Shown here piece by piece: positions 29,977 to 40,674 of a stretch of DNA of 64,000 nt (positions are counted from its first letter, which is position 1; each line of letters opens with the position of its first letter). The stretch is from positions 62,001-126,000 of the forward strand of contig JARGSG010000212.1 in NCBI GenBank assembly GCA_030374805.1, read 5' to 3'. The notes beneath the pieces are model-generated. The model saw only the letters and a list, made by a program, of their open reading frames with translations. It had not been told where the DNA came from and did no database searches. This DNA comes from Gracilaria gracilis. Taxonomy: Eukaryota; Rhodophyta; Florideophyceae; Gracilariales; Gracilariaceae. The translations under genes and the position numbers were made by a program.

Positions 29977-31010
29977 ATGCGACAAGCGCAACAGATCGTG
30001 GACGACGTCTGTGAGCGAGCGTACACGCGCTTCCGAAGCATTGACTGCCATACCCAACAAACGTTGCAACGCGTGTTGAACGCGATGCAGAAACATCGAT
30101 TAGGTCAAGTCTCATTTTACAAATGCTGATAGATACGGACATGCTGACTGCAGCGTTGAGGTTTTAGATGACAGCTACGCCCGTTTGTTTGGGGCGGAGA
30201 GTGCATTGGTTCGCATCCAGTTCGCGTCTGGCACGCACGCAATCGGTGCGGCGCTGTTTGGAGTGCTGCGGCGCGGCGATGAGATGCTGAGCGTGACGGG
30301 GCAGAGTGTACGACACGCTGGCGGAAGTGGTTGGTTTGCGCGGGTGTGGGAAAGGAAGGCTGATGGACTTTGGCATCACGTACAGTGAAGTGGATCTGAA
30401 GGACGGCGAGGTGAACTTTGACGGCATCGGCGACAAAATGAATGATCGAACCAAAGTGGTGTTCATCCAAAAGTGATTCGGTTACAGCTGGAGACAGCCG
30501 GTGTATCTACAGTAGGTACAACTCGGACGTGGCACGCATCGTGAAGCTGGCAAAAGCGCTCAAGAGCGGCGTGGTGGTGGTGGACAACTGCTTCAGCGAG
30601 CTGTGCGAAGCGACCGAAGCCACGGACGACAGCATCGGGGCGGACATGGCAGCCGGGTCGCTGATCAAAGGCATCGGCGGCGGCGGAATCAGCCCCAGCG
30701 GCGGCTACATCGTCGGGCGCAAGCAGCTGGTGCAGCAAGCCAGGTGGCGGCTGTTCGCGGCGGGCGTGGAGAGCGGCGCGTCGCTCGGACTGACGAAGAC
30801 GCTGGCGCAAGCGCTGTTCATGGCGCCGTGCAACACCGCGCAATCGCTCAAGTCCAGCGCGCTGATCGCGGAAACGATGTGGCAGCTGGGCTACGACTCG
30901 TAGCCTACGAGACGCTGCCGCGGTGGGCGGCCGCGGTGGGCGGCCGAGCTGTCGGCCGACGGCGCGCTGCGCCCGCCGTGGCGCGTGGGCGGCGTTTGCG
31001 CAGGGCGCGC
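29977..31010 (+). pseudogene. Broken aluminium-resistance / methionine gamma-lyase-like gene
   Basis: This PLP family (Met_gamma_lyase, PF06838) can be followed in pieces. An N-terminal helix with QRVLNAMQKHRLGQVSFYK (from ATG 29977) is followed after a frame change near 30120 by LFGAESALVRIQFASGTHAIGAALFGVL (30182-30265), the family's SGTHAI block. A second frame change near 30305 leads to MDFGITYSEVDLKDGEVNF (from about 30363), then KVVFIQK, a TGA at 30475, and FGYSWR. A third frame change leads to VVVVDNCFSELCE and AGSLIKGIGGGGISPSGGYIVGRK (30560-30725), with the PLP-Lys region intact. After the stop at 30901 only ELSADGALRPPWRV (from 30946) remains; the preceding 50 or so residues are missing. 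Several independent lesions make this a pseudogene of the host, not a spliced gene. Confidence 0.8.
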
Positions 31011-31301
31011 TGGCGCTGGTGCATGTGGTGCGCGCCGTTGGTTACGCGCCGCCGTGACGCAAGCGCCGCCACGTGTGCGCGCCGCCGCGCCACCGCACGC
31101 GCCGCCGCGCTACCGCACGCGCCGTCGACAGCCGGCTGGCGCCAGTTCAGTTGGGCGGCGCGTGCGCGTGCGCGTAAGCGCGCGCCGCGTGATCGGGCGC
31201 GCCGCGCCGGTGCGCGTAAAAGCGTTTGTCCCTCGCTCGCGCCGCCGCTATGTGTGTGAGAGTAACATCGCAAGCCCGCCGCCGCCGCCGCCTTGGTCGC
31301 C

Positions 31302-31925
31302 ATGTCGCGCTCGTCGTCGCCGCTTTCGGACGTGGATAGTGAGAGCGAGGCTACGCCCATTGACTCCCAGCTGCTGCTGCTCAATGAAAGCATCTCCGCC
31401 ACCATTCAGCACAACCTCAAGTTCGCGCTCGCGCCGCCCGAGCAGCCGTTCCACGAGCTGTCGTCGCTGTACGAGCGTCGCCGCAAGCTCACCGCTAATG
31501 TGGCGCACTTCTGGCTCACCGTGCTGCTCAGTCATCCGGCTTTCATGCTGCTCATCACTGCCGAGGACACCGCCATTCTCCGCAGTCTGGTCGATGTCAA
31601 CCTCATTGAGAGCAATGACCGACAGTTTGAGATTCAGTTCCAGTTTGACCCCAACCCCTACTTCAGTGATGAATTTCTCAGCAAGCGCTACGAGTACTCG
31701 GAACAGAGCGGACGCGTCGTGATCAACCATCAGCCTACATGGCTCGTGCAGCATCCGCCCGTGTCGGGCTTCTGTGCCTGGTTGATCTATGATACCCGCG
31801 ATAGTTCTCACCTGGGCGAGTTGTTTAAGCAGCACGTATATCCGAACGCTATCGACCTATACTTTGGCAACTTTAGTCTGTCCGACTCTGACGACGATCT
31901 CATCGCTCTCAATGCTATTCGTTAG
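31302..31925 (+). CDS. SET: SET/NAP-family histone chaperone
   Basis: A 207-residue protein of the nucleosome assembly family, which binds H2A-H2B and helps chromatin assembly. It opens with an acidic Ser-rich stretch (SSPLSDVDSESE), then a long dimerisation helix (about 25-60), then the earmuff fold: ERRRKLTANVAHFWLTVLLSHP, ITAEDTAILRSLVDVNLIE, FQFDPNPYFSDEFLSKRYEY and FCAWLIYD to VYPNAIDLYFG. The spacing matches SET/VPS75 more than NAP1. The usual long acidic tail is reduced to SDSDDD. The ATG at 31302 has a GCCATG context. Its 3' end is 42 bp from that of convergent VPS72. Confidence 0.9.
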   Translation: MSRSSSPLSDVDSESEATPIDSQLLLLNESISATIQHNLKFALAPPEQPFHELSSLYERRRKLTANVAHFWLTVLLSHPAFMLLITAEDTAILRSLVDVNLIESNDRQFEIQFQFDPNPYFSDEFLSKRYEYSEQSGRVVINHQPTWLVQHPPVSGFCAWLIYDTRDSSHLGELFKQHVYPNAIDLYFGNFSLSDSDDDLIALNAIR

Positions 31926-31967
31926 GCGAAACCAAGCTATTGTTTTCGCTCTTTTCGTTGCGTCGCT

Positions 31968-32788
31968 TTAGTCGCTTCCATCTTCATCTTCATCTGAATG
32001 TCTTAACATTACTTGCTCGACCTGCTCGGTAGATACGCCTTTGGTAAAACTTATTGTACAGTTACCATCTTTCCATCGCATGCTCATCTTCTCCCCCGCA
32101 CCCGCCTTCTTCTTCACCACCACGCGCTTCTTTTCTTCCTCCAACCTCAGCAAGTCCTTCAAACTGTTGCGATTCAACACCTCAGTGATCTTAGCCGTCT
32201 CCATTCGCTGCTGCTGCGTCGGCACCTCATAATGTTCCACGCGTCTTTCCCTCGGCTTCTTCTTCTCCTTAATGGCCCTTAGTTCCGCCGCGCGCGCAGA
32301 CGCCACGCGCGTGCTCTTCCTCAACCAACTTCTGTCTCTTGCCTTGTGCACGGTTGTTGCGCCAGAAGTGCGTCGCACCTTTCGTTCCTTTTGCTCGCTT
32401 CGCAACGCCGCGTCGACGTACGCACCACCCTTCCTCTTCGTCTGCGCGCGTTCTACGCGCTCGGCGCGTCTCACGTCGCGCTCAGCCTGCTGCGCTTGCT
32501 GCCCACCGTCGGCCACCTCCTCCGGCCGGTCGAAATCAGAATCCACTTCATCCTGTCACAAGCGCACAAAATCTGTTCGTCAGCGCACTGCGATCGAACG
32601 CTTCGTTCCCTGAGAAGCCGTCAACTTACATCTTGATCGGAAAGGTCGGCAATGTCGACGGACGCATCCGATCCCTCGTACAGCTCCTCGCCCTCCTGTT
32701 GAAACAGCGCGCGTGCGCGCCGTTCCAGCTCGGCGACGGACTTGTGCTTGCGTTTGCTGCGCCGCGGTGGCGCTGGATGGTCGCCCAT
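31968..32788 (-). CDS. VPS72: VPS72/YL1, H2A.Z chaperone of the SWR1 complex (two exons)
   Basis: YL1 delivers H2A.Z-H2B to the SWR1/SRCAP remodeller. Exon 1 is 32788-32630 and exon 2 is 32552-31968, joined in phase 0, giving 247 residues. The joint recreates SDQD-DEVDSDFDRPEE, the same DEVDSDFD motif as human VPS72. RRSKRKHKSVAELERRAR (about 8-25) and the acidic run after it form the histone-binding start; SWLRKSTRVASARA and EVPTQQQRMETAKITEVLNRNSLKDLLRLEEEKKR are further family blocks. The C-terminal YL1_C domain (about 30 residues in animals and yeast) is missing: the stop lies 42 bp from the neighbouring gene. The ATG at 32788 has an AACATGG context; one at 32914 is weaker. Confidence 0.88.
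32553..32629 (-). other. Spliceosomal intron of VPS72 (77 nt)
   Basis: Read on the minus strand it begins GTAAGT and ends TGTGACAG, exact consensus at both ends. Removing it joins two frames that are otherwise separate and restores the conserved DEVDSDFD motif. It is the clearest intron in the window. Confidence 0.92.
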
Positions 32789-33491
32789 GTTCGCTTCGCC
32801 CGACGACGACGACGACGACAGGCGGGCGATGCGGAAGCGCGTGGCTGCCTGGCGTTCTTCGCTGACAGAGGCGGCTTGGCTTAGGCGCGCGCGTGCGCGC
32901 CGTTTTCGAAGCATGTGATCCCACGTGTTCGACGTTCGGAGCGATTGGTACAATCACCAATTGCAACGCAGCATGCAAGTCGCAATGCATCACTTCTCCG
33001 ATCCTCAGCACCTTTCGTCCTTCGTTTGTCCTTGATTCAGAGAAAACCGTTCTTCATCGCCGTTTAATTACAAGTACAACAAACCTGCGTTGCCCACATT
33101 CCACGTCACAGCTCCCCGCTTGCTTGTATCCGCTTGCGAAGACAACCCCATCCGAATTGCTATAAAATCCGCACCAACTCTATCTCACCCATCCGTCTGT
33201 CCACCCAACCAATCCGTTTGACACTCGCAGGACACTCGTTTGCTGAGGATCACTTTCACGATAGTGGGTCTCTTGAGATAATATTTAGGGAACTGCATCA
33301 CGCCGCCATCCCTTTTGTGAGCACACATGCCAAACTACATTTTAGTTTAGAATGATTCTGTCGAAAATAGCCTTCTCTCACGGAGAAAGCTGGCACTCTT
33401 TTGTCCCTAGTACAGCCATCTCTTGCTACTTCACCAAACGCTTCATCAGGCAACTATCAGACACATATCTACTAAGTCTCACCTTCCGGTC
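32789..33491. other. Intergenic, no gene recognised
   Basis: The upstream region of VPS72 and 3' flank of the next minus-strand gene. AT-richer than its surroundings from 33.0 kb on. Only short frames. Confidence 0.45.
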
Positions 33492-34515
33492 CTACCACGA
33501 GCGTCGATTGAAAACTTCTTTGGCAAAATACGCATGAAGCTCGGAGTCCAGCCTGTCTTCCAGCGACACCCTTCCGTTCTTCTGAAACACTTTTTCTGCC
33601 CTGCAATCCGTACGCAAGGGTGCCGAACTTTCAACCGGAGACCCAGAACATCGAAGCTCAACAGGTTGACTCTTGTGCATGGAGGCAGTTTCAACGCCAT
33701 TCCTTGCAAGATCCCTCTTCACTGGCCGGTTTCTCCTCCTGTGCGCTTTCCGTAGACAAATATCTGAATCGAGTGTCTCCCGAGTGTCTAACCGTAGAGA
33801 AATACAATCGTCCAACGACCCTCTCTGGCGTAGACGTGGTTCAGAACGAGTTCCATTTCCACCATGTTCTTTTGGCTCTTTTGCTTCCCCATTCTCACTT
33901 TGCGTTTGAACCCTTGCTTGGTCCACACTTATTGAACCCTGTCGGCTAACATTCACCTCGCTGTGGACGCTGGCAGCGCTAGCGCGATTCTTGTGATCAC
34001 GAGGCTTGTGTTCCATGTTTACCATTGTACCACTGAGCACCTCTTTTCTGTCCTGCAGCTTCACATTCATAGCTTCTTGGTATGCTGCATTCGAAACAGA
34101 GTTTCGTTCCATATCTTCCATTGCACAATTGAGCTCTTTGTTTCGGTTCACAAGCTCCAAAATTGTGTCTCCTTGCTGCTTTTCCCTCAAGAGCGACAAT
34201 TCCAGTTCACGCTCTGCAGCTGTGAGAGAGTTTTCTAGTTCTCTCTTTTCATTCCTGAGGCCTTCTATGGTTGCTTCGTCTTCGCTTTTTCTCAGACTGT
34301 ACTCCTCAACCTGACTTCCTAGCGTGCTTATTAACTGCAACGCTTTGCTTAAGTCTTCCTTGTATTGTTCCGCCTCTTTGAAAACGGGCGTGCGAATTTT
34401 GAACGTTCTGATCCAAACGCTTTTTGCGCTGCCCTGCCCGGATGAGGTTAACCAACGGAACTGTGGCTCCGCTTACCAAAGATCCGCCAATAACTCGGAT
34501 AATGCGGTTGGTCAT
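33492..34515 (-). CDS. Hypothetical coiled-coil protein (possible two-exon gene)
   Basis: From 34433 down to 33492 the frame is open and protein-like: a coiled-coil half rich in Glu, Lys, Leu and Gln (EEYSLRKSEDEATIEGLRNEKRELENSL and on), then a polar Ser/Arg tail. It has no ATG at its head. A minus-strand ATG at 34515 opens another frame reading MTNRIIRVIGGSL, followed at once by GTAAGC. An intron of 43 nt (34476-34434, ending GGGCAG) would join the two in frame and give 326 residues. That is very short for an intron, so the model is tentative; the unspliced frame stops after 69 codons. The protein has no family I recognise. A short hydrophobic N-terminus could be an anchor. Confidence 0.45.
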
Positions 34516-36305
34516 GGCTGTTGTCTTCGCAAAATCCGTAAATGTAGATAGACTTTGAGTATGCAAAGAAGTGTTCAAAGATGATATGGAGAAGGTGAAG
34601 TGAGAGGGGCAGAGTTCTTGTTCCTGTGAATGGACAGGAAGATGAAGAGAAGAGGCAGGAACAGACCAAACCAGGCACAGAGACAGACGAAACAGATGAA
34701 CTCCGGACAGATGAACTCCGGACAGATGAACTCCGGACAGATGAACTCCGGACAAATGAACTCCGGGTGAAAAGCGAACGGATGCTCTGAGAATTTTCGC
34801 AAGCGAAGATGCAATAACACGACGCAAAGGACACAAGTTGAAGGAAACGACGTTGAGAAAGAAAGCCACAAGCAAACAGGTCAAGTTCAGAACCCGGCGT
34901 GGAAAAGACTTCACAGGTGCCCCACGAAAAGCAATGTCACTGCCTAGACAACGGAAAGGAAAGAAGAAGAATAGCACCGAAGAGTTTTGGACGAGTGGCC
35001 AAAGTGGCTGGAGAATTGCAGGGGTAGGGCGAAGAACCTGGAAGCCGACCCCAGGTTCAGCCTCGAGGACGCCTTTATATGCCTCTGGAGCCGCGAAAGA
35101 GAGACGGTCGACATTCTTGAAGAGTTGAGAGAGTGAATGTGTTGCATTGCATATTGTGCTCCCAAATTGGGGGCTCTCCTAGAACGCAAGAAGAGAAAGA
35201 GACAGACCCTCTTACGTGTTCGCCAATCCATTCACATCTGATTCGCAAACACTTAATGATGTCACAAATGTATTAAGAGTTCGCCGAGAGAAGAAAAGTT
35301 TTCTCTGTGAGTGGATTGGCAAACTCGTAATGCTTCTGTAACAGTGGTCAGAATGCACACGGCGGGCGCCGTGGGCGCGGAGAAAACGCGGCTGCCTCCT
35401 GCTTCGCTTGGATCCGGGAGAGGTTGAGTTGAACAGCTTGCAAGCTGAGCTTGCCCACACCAATGGAAACGCAGAATGCAAATCAGATCACACTTCTCGT
35501 CCAAATGTCCACTCTTCGGTATTCTCCTGCGCGTGTCGTCGGTCCTTCAATAGAATGTGCTCAATGACAAACAAGTAGACAGCTACAGTGCAGACTATAC
35601 ACCACAGCGCCTTCCAGGTTGTCAGCGCGCGCGTGATGATTCAGCTCGTCGGAATCGGTGCCATAAGGTTACCCACGAGCTTACCTCCGACTGCACTTCC
35701 TGCCTCCCTTTACCTAATCATCTACTTGCTCGTCAACGCTTTCTGCTTTGTATATCCTTCAAAGCTAAAGGCGTTAAAGAACACTACTGCCTGTACCGTT
35801 CGCATATTCTCCTCCACAAACCCCGTTCTTTAACGCTTTGCACTGCTCCACTTTGAAAACATCTCATGGTTGCAGCCAGATGGGATCTTCTCTGAGAACA
35901 GGAATTCTCAGTTTCTTCTGCACAGCAAACTCGTAAGTGTTTATTGAAAAGCAGCAGAGCTTATTCCAAGTAGAATCTTCTAGTTGGATTAAATGTCTTT
36001 TGGAATGATCACCACCTGCACACGAAAAAAACAAATGCTGTAGTTCCACAGATGAAGAAGTGTCTTGTAAGGCCTTTGTGGTACTGCCAATAGTAAGGTA
36101 ATGAACGACATAGCAACGTCTCCTTCCCTTCAATGGAAATCCATCTTGTACAGACTGCGTTAAGGATATAGTGACATTGTGTTTCTACGGTCAGTAGAAC
36201 GAGTTGGGAATTTGTTCGAGCATCAATGAAGGCAACTGGTTTTGGGTTGAGACAAACCGAGACAGGATTTTGTCTAGATTCTGCGCCCACTCTAAGGTGT
36301 ATTCA
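34516..36305. other. Intergenic, with a 15-bp tandem repeat
   Basis: About 1.8 kb without a convincing gene. It holds a five-copy minisatellite (34692-34766) and purine-rich stretches. Frames of 80-100 codons on both strands overlap and have no family character. The right part (35.85-36.3 kb) is the 3' flank of the next minus-strand gene. Confidence 0.45.
34692..34766. repeat. 15-bp tandem repeat, five copies
   Basis: The unit ACAGATGAACTCCGG occurs five times head to tail; the last copy has a single change (ACAAATG). As 15 is a multiple of three, the array reads as a pentapeptide repeat in each open frame, which explains the long shadow frame here. Confidence 0.95.
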
Positions 36306-37658
36306 TCATCCAAGAGCTGACTTTCTCCGATTCCTATGTTTCTCTCTCCCTAATATCTCGGAGACGTTCCTCGCTTGAAGAATTGTATCCAGGCGCTTCT
36401 TGTGTTCAGGGAACAATGCTCGCTTTTGCTCCTCAAAACACTCTGAACAACCCCGTGAGACTTGCATCACAACGTAACTCACGTTAGTAAGCGGAAAATA
36501 CTCCAGGTGATTTCTCCTTTTCTGGCTTCCTTTCATATCTGTCCGCCTTAGTAGAAGAGGGATATATTGTGCGGACGAGCGAGTTTGTGAATACAGCTTC
36601 GCATCCACGCTCTTCTCGAGGAAGAAGTAGTATCCGTATCTCAAATAGTTCCCAATGTTGACCTGGTCTGTCTCAACAGCGCTTTTCTCTGTTTCTGATT
36701 TCTGTTTATCGTCTGGTGCCACTTTTTCAGCCAAACGGAAGTTCATGTCAACAGAAAAGACAAGATCGGGTAAGGAGTATTTGCGAAGACCTCGCTTTCC
36801 AATAGTCGCGACAGCTTGAAACGCGTTTGAAATTAACTCCGCATACGGTACAGCCATGGCTCCCTTCTCGATGAGGTCACCTAGTTGTGTTATACCAGAT
36901 ATAACTTGAAGTTGGTCTTCGTTAATGTTATCTAAATCCAACAGGCTGAATCGGACTGAGGTGTCCTGTTGTTCTCCTGAGACATTACAGGCTTCTTGCG
37001 ATTTGAATTGCTTGTACAAGCCCCTCGAAGCCGGAATGGTCACATATGAGTTTGGTTTGGTACCAGCTTTTCTGCCATGTTTCAAGGGGTCGAAGTGAAT
37101 GAACGGCAGGTCCTTCAGGTTCAGTGAAGCGATGTTGGACTTAAGCGAGCTCACTCTTTGGAGCTCTGGTGAATTTACCCCAGCCATCGCTTTCGGTGCA
37201 ATCAAGTAACCGTTTTCCATTCTTATGGACATGCTCCTCTCGGATTGTATTTTTTGGGCCCATCTCGATCGAGAGCTTTCACCGCCATTGGTGAGACTAT
37301 AAAGAAAAAGCTCGTTGTTGTTCCATGCAAAAAAATCTTGCGGACTCACATTCATTCCCACGAAAGATAATTCGAAATCATCTCCCTGATGGACGACATT
37401 GGGCATGTCTGCGGTTCCCTTTACAAACTGCGTTGGCGTTCTTGAAGGATTTTCGGCATCACGGGCCTCGTTGGGAGCGTACCAGACCCTGTCGCGTACC
37501 ATGCCTGGAGCTGCCTCTACTGAGACGCGGCGCCACATACGAAACCATGACCTTCCTCCGAAACGGTTTTGTTTGCGCATACCATTGTGGTTTGCACCAC
37601 GGAGGTCATTTGGATGGGCAAGGATGGAGATAGACTTGGGCGTTGACGACGAAGACAT
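36306..37658 (-). CDS. Hypothetical protein, lineage-restricted candidate
   Basis: A 450-residue single-exon protein starting at the ATG at 37658 (GTCATGT); the frame runs further up without ATG. I do not recognise it. After a polar, basic first 60 residues comes a mixed region with aromatic blocks (DFFAWNNNELFLYSLTNGG; IHFDPLKHGRK; SYVTIPASRGLYKQF) and then a more helical part with IGNYLRYGYYFFLEKSVDAKLYS, YIPLLLRR and YFPLTNVSYVVMQVSRGCSECF, ending in a basic tail. The balance of hydrophobic and polar residues suggests a folded soluble protein. There is no signal peptide or clear membrane helix. It borders a transposon. Confidence 0.6.
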   Translation of the reverse strand: MSSSSTPKSISILAHPNDLRGANHNGMRKQNRFGGRSWFRMWRRVSVEAAPGMVRDRVWYAPNEARDAENPSRTPTQFVKGTADMPNVVHQGDDFELSFVGMNVSPQDFFAWNNNELFLYSLTNGGESSRSRWAQKIQSERSMSIRMENGYLIAPKAMAGVNSPELQRVSSLKSNIASLNLKDLPFIHFDPLKHGRKAGTKPNSYVTIPASRGLYKQFKSQEACNVSGEQQDTSVRFSLLDLDNINEDQLQVISGITQLGDLIEKGAMAVPYAELISNAFQAVATIGKRGLRKYSLPDLVFSVDMNFRLAEKVAPDDKQKSETEKSAVETDQVNIGNYLRYGYYFFLEKSVDAKLYSQTRSSAQYIPLLLRRTDMKGSQKRRNHLEYFPLTNVSYVVMQVSRGCSECFEEQKRALFPEHKKRLDTILQARNVSEILGREKHRNRRKSALG

Positions 37659-38163
37659 GACGCGTGAAGAAGAAGCACTTGGTAGCAGCGGAAAACTAGA
37701 GTGGTTTGAACGGAGCTTGAGGAACGCGCCAAGAGAATACAACGGAAACGTGACGTGAAAAAGCGATGAACACAACGAATGGCTTTCAGAATAGCGTTAA
37801 GAGTCGTACCGTAGAAATGACGATGGTCAGCAGTCTTAGCTCATGTGTCATACACACTAAACGGGAAGACGCGGTCTTGTGGATCACCACCCGAGCAGCA
37901 ACACATTACCGAAAGTCAGACTGTTGCTGGCAAATATATCTAACCGAGACGTCTCCGTTGCAAGCGCGCGAGCCAACTGTTCACATTGTGTTTGTCTCGT
38001 TCAAAACCTGACGAGGCCAAAAAAATAAACCTTCACGTAAGTCAGCCGGCGTTGCCATCCAGCGCCTGACAGGGTGGAAGTTTGCCGTAGAGTCCTTTCC
38101 AATCAACTCTTTGGCAGTAACCTAGTCAAACCGAACAACGCATTTCGCTCACTGAGCGAAGAG
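37659..38163. other. Intergenic, upstream of the orphan gene
   Basis: The promoter side of the orphan gene and the flank of the transposon. No frame of interest. Confidence 0.45.
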
Positions 38164-38197
38164 TGGGAGAATCCGAAAATTCCTATCGTTCCAAACT
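38164..38197 (+). repeat. Left terminal inverted repeat
   Basis: Starts TGGGAGAATCCGAAAATTCC and ends CCAAACT. Pairs with 41538-41571 in inverted order with one mismatch (A/G, four bases from the inner end). Confidence 0.9.
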
Positions 38198-38611
38198 TCT
38201 AACTGCTGCGCAAATCAGATGGCGGCACGTAAACGCTCTTGTTGCCTTTCTTTGGGACTCTGGATAGGGTAAGCGGGACCCTATCCAAAGTTCCAAATGT
38301 GGGCAACAGGGAACTTTCAACTAAGTGGCAAACAGATTTACTCCTACCCTTCTCAAGGGCTTTATTTTAGACAAGGCGATATTTGAGACGGTTTCCCGCA
38401 ACAATTCGTTGGACCAAAACAGGGCTGACCGTCGCCTTGTAGCATAACCCAAACTCTCCGTAGCTCCCGCGCATTACGCAATAAAGCCATGAACCGCCCT
38501 TTCCAGTTCCTAGGGTACCATGAATCTCAAGACCGATGAGAAGCACAGCGTTCCACCCCCAATTCTGCAGGAAAGCCGCTTTCCCTCACAGTGAAAATAT
38601 TGCCACCCTTG

Positions 38612-40674
38612 ATGCGACGCCAAGCAGCAGATCATAGGAAGCGGTCAGAACGCCTCTCCCAACAGCTCAAAAAACGCATGATGGCCGTAAAGCTTCTTCG
38701 TAAAAACCAAACAGTTCGAGGAATCGCTCGGACAACGGGTGTGTCCAGAAGCACAGTCCAACGTCTAAAAACATGTTTGAAGAAGAATGACAAGAAACAA
38801 CTACAGTACCTGACAAGCGAAACAATTAGTGCTGGGCGTCCCAGAATTATAAACGCAAAAAAAACAACGCTTATAAACGACACGCTCAAACCAGCGTCTC
38901 AAAGAGGATTCACGGTTAATAACAGCACATTCAAACATGTACTTTCTCGAGTCGCTGCTGATGGCAGACAAGGGTATACAAGAGGGATTCCTAGTGATGC
39001 GACAGTGCGAACTTATCGTGCGCAGCATTTCGATTTTTCCTAGAAGAGGATAGAAAACGAAGAACACGCTAAGCTTGCTGCCGAAAGTTTTTGTTACATT
39101 GACACCTTCTTTTCAGCATTGGATGACATACAGCGTCCGCATCCTGGCATACTTCTCGACGCCAGCCGGGTTTGGAATTTGGACGAAACTGCAGTTGACT
39201 GCACATTTGGGAAATGGGAAAAGGCCTTTACTTCATCCGAAACAAAAAGCGGAGGTTACCAGGCTGTTCGTTCGACATATGGTGCAAGTAAACACATTAG
39301 AGCAGTAATCGCAGCTCTGCAGCTGGACTATTAACTCCTCCTTTCTTAATTATTGCCGGTGTTCGGCAAAACAGTGACTGGTGGGCGCCCGTCACTGGAA
39401 GGTTCCTCCACCCCCCCACAGGAATCATAAAGAGATTTACCCAGCCGGGGTGGTTTCCAGAGAATGGATGCATAAAGGTGACAGAGAACGGATCCATAGA
39501 AGGTCCCATACTGACGGCATTCGTCAGACATTTGCACCACACAGCCACAAAGTATTTGAAGCCCGACTTGTCTTTTCTCGTGTTTTTGGATGAACATTCC
39601 TCCCGCAAGCATCCGGAGTGGATTGAATTTTGCTCCCAGAATTTGATGGAGGCCCTGATTAACGCCGCAAATACTTCACACATACTGCAACCATGCGATC
39701 AGCTGATTAACAAACGCTTTCATGAGCTTATGCGCGACGTAAGGGACGAATTCTTTCGCCAAGGTTGTGTCGATGCCACTAGAGTTAATTTCAATCTATC
39801 CTGTGCTGTGTACGCCTGGGAGCGTATAACCCCGGAGATAATTCAGTCCTCCTTTAAGGTCACTGGTACCTTCCCTTTCAAGCGAAATTTTGCGGAGAAG
39901 TACAAGACCTTCAAAGATGAGCAAGCAAAAAGAGTGAAACAAGAAGAGAATTGTCTTGGGGATATGTCGGTTGCGTCACGGTTACTTGCTGTACGGAAGA
40001 GACGAAGTGATCAGGATGTTTTCAATAAGATGATGCGTATTCTTTTCAGCACCAGTTTGGGTGTATCGACCAAGATAAAGGAGATACATATACTCCTGAA
40101 GAAAGAAAAAAATTTCAACAACATACTTATGGAGAACATAAACGGCAAGATAAACGTTATGGTCAAGCGTACTGATAGGCAAGGGCGGAAATTGTACGAT
40201 AAAGGTGCTCCAGCGGCGTGGGTTACGCACAGAGAGGAGATTAAACGGAGGAAGGAAGAGGCAGACAAACAGGCTGCGATTGAAAGAGAGCGTCAGGTAG
40301 AGAAAGCCAACAAATGCATGCAGAGAGTTAAAGCCAGAGAGCAAGCGGAAGCTGCTGCTGAAAAAAGGGCGGCAGAGCGCGAACAAAAACGACAACAGAA
40401 GCTTGCTGCGAGAGCGGAGAAGCGTGCAAATGTTCTCCAGGGTCGGAGGGAGAAGCAGCTGGCGGCGCAAGAGAAAGAAAGAGCAAGACGTCTGAACCGA
40501 CTCTCCCGGGCTTTGGGTCAGGAAACAGCTAAGAAGCAGAGAGCGCAGCGTGTTGTAGCAGCCGCTGGTGGCAGTAGGAGAAAGAGAACTCCTGTGTCTG
40601 CCTTTCAGTTTGCGGCTACGCTTGTTTTGGAGCCGGTTGAAGACGCAGTTGATATCGGAGTTCAATCCACTTGA
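38612..40674 (+). pseudogene. Pogo/Tigger-like transposase, interrupted
   Basis: From the ATG at 38612 the frame reads a helix-turn-helix of the psq type (VRGIARTTGVSRSTVQRLK). A TAG at 39041-39043 interrupts it, but the same frame goes on through VWNLDETAV (first catalytic Asp) to 39334. A frame change near 39310-39330 moves to the third frame, which holds LIIAGVRQNSDWW, LSFLVFLDEHSSR (second Asp), NTSHILQPCDQL (third Asp) and a long Lys/Arg/Ala/Glu coiled-coil tail to 40674. All three acidic residues and the spacing of the DDE_1 family are present. Two lesions in about 690 codons point to recent loss of function. Confidence 0.8.

Noticed and set aside
29697-30041. A minus-strand frame with a type-II membrane anchor as the missing start of the sulfotransferase.
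   Set aside because: It overlaps the plus-strand pseudogene at its head, ends before the simple repeat, and shows no PAPS-binding motif. Kept only as a side note.
34306-34977. A 223-codon minus-strand frame with a repeated GVHLS motif.
   Set aside because: The motif is the 15-bp minisatellite read through; only its last part (from ATG 34515) may belong to a gene.
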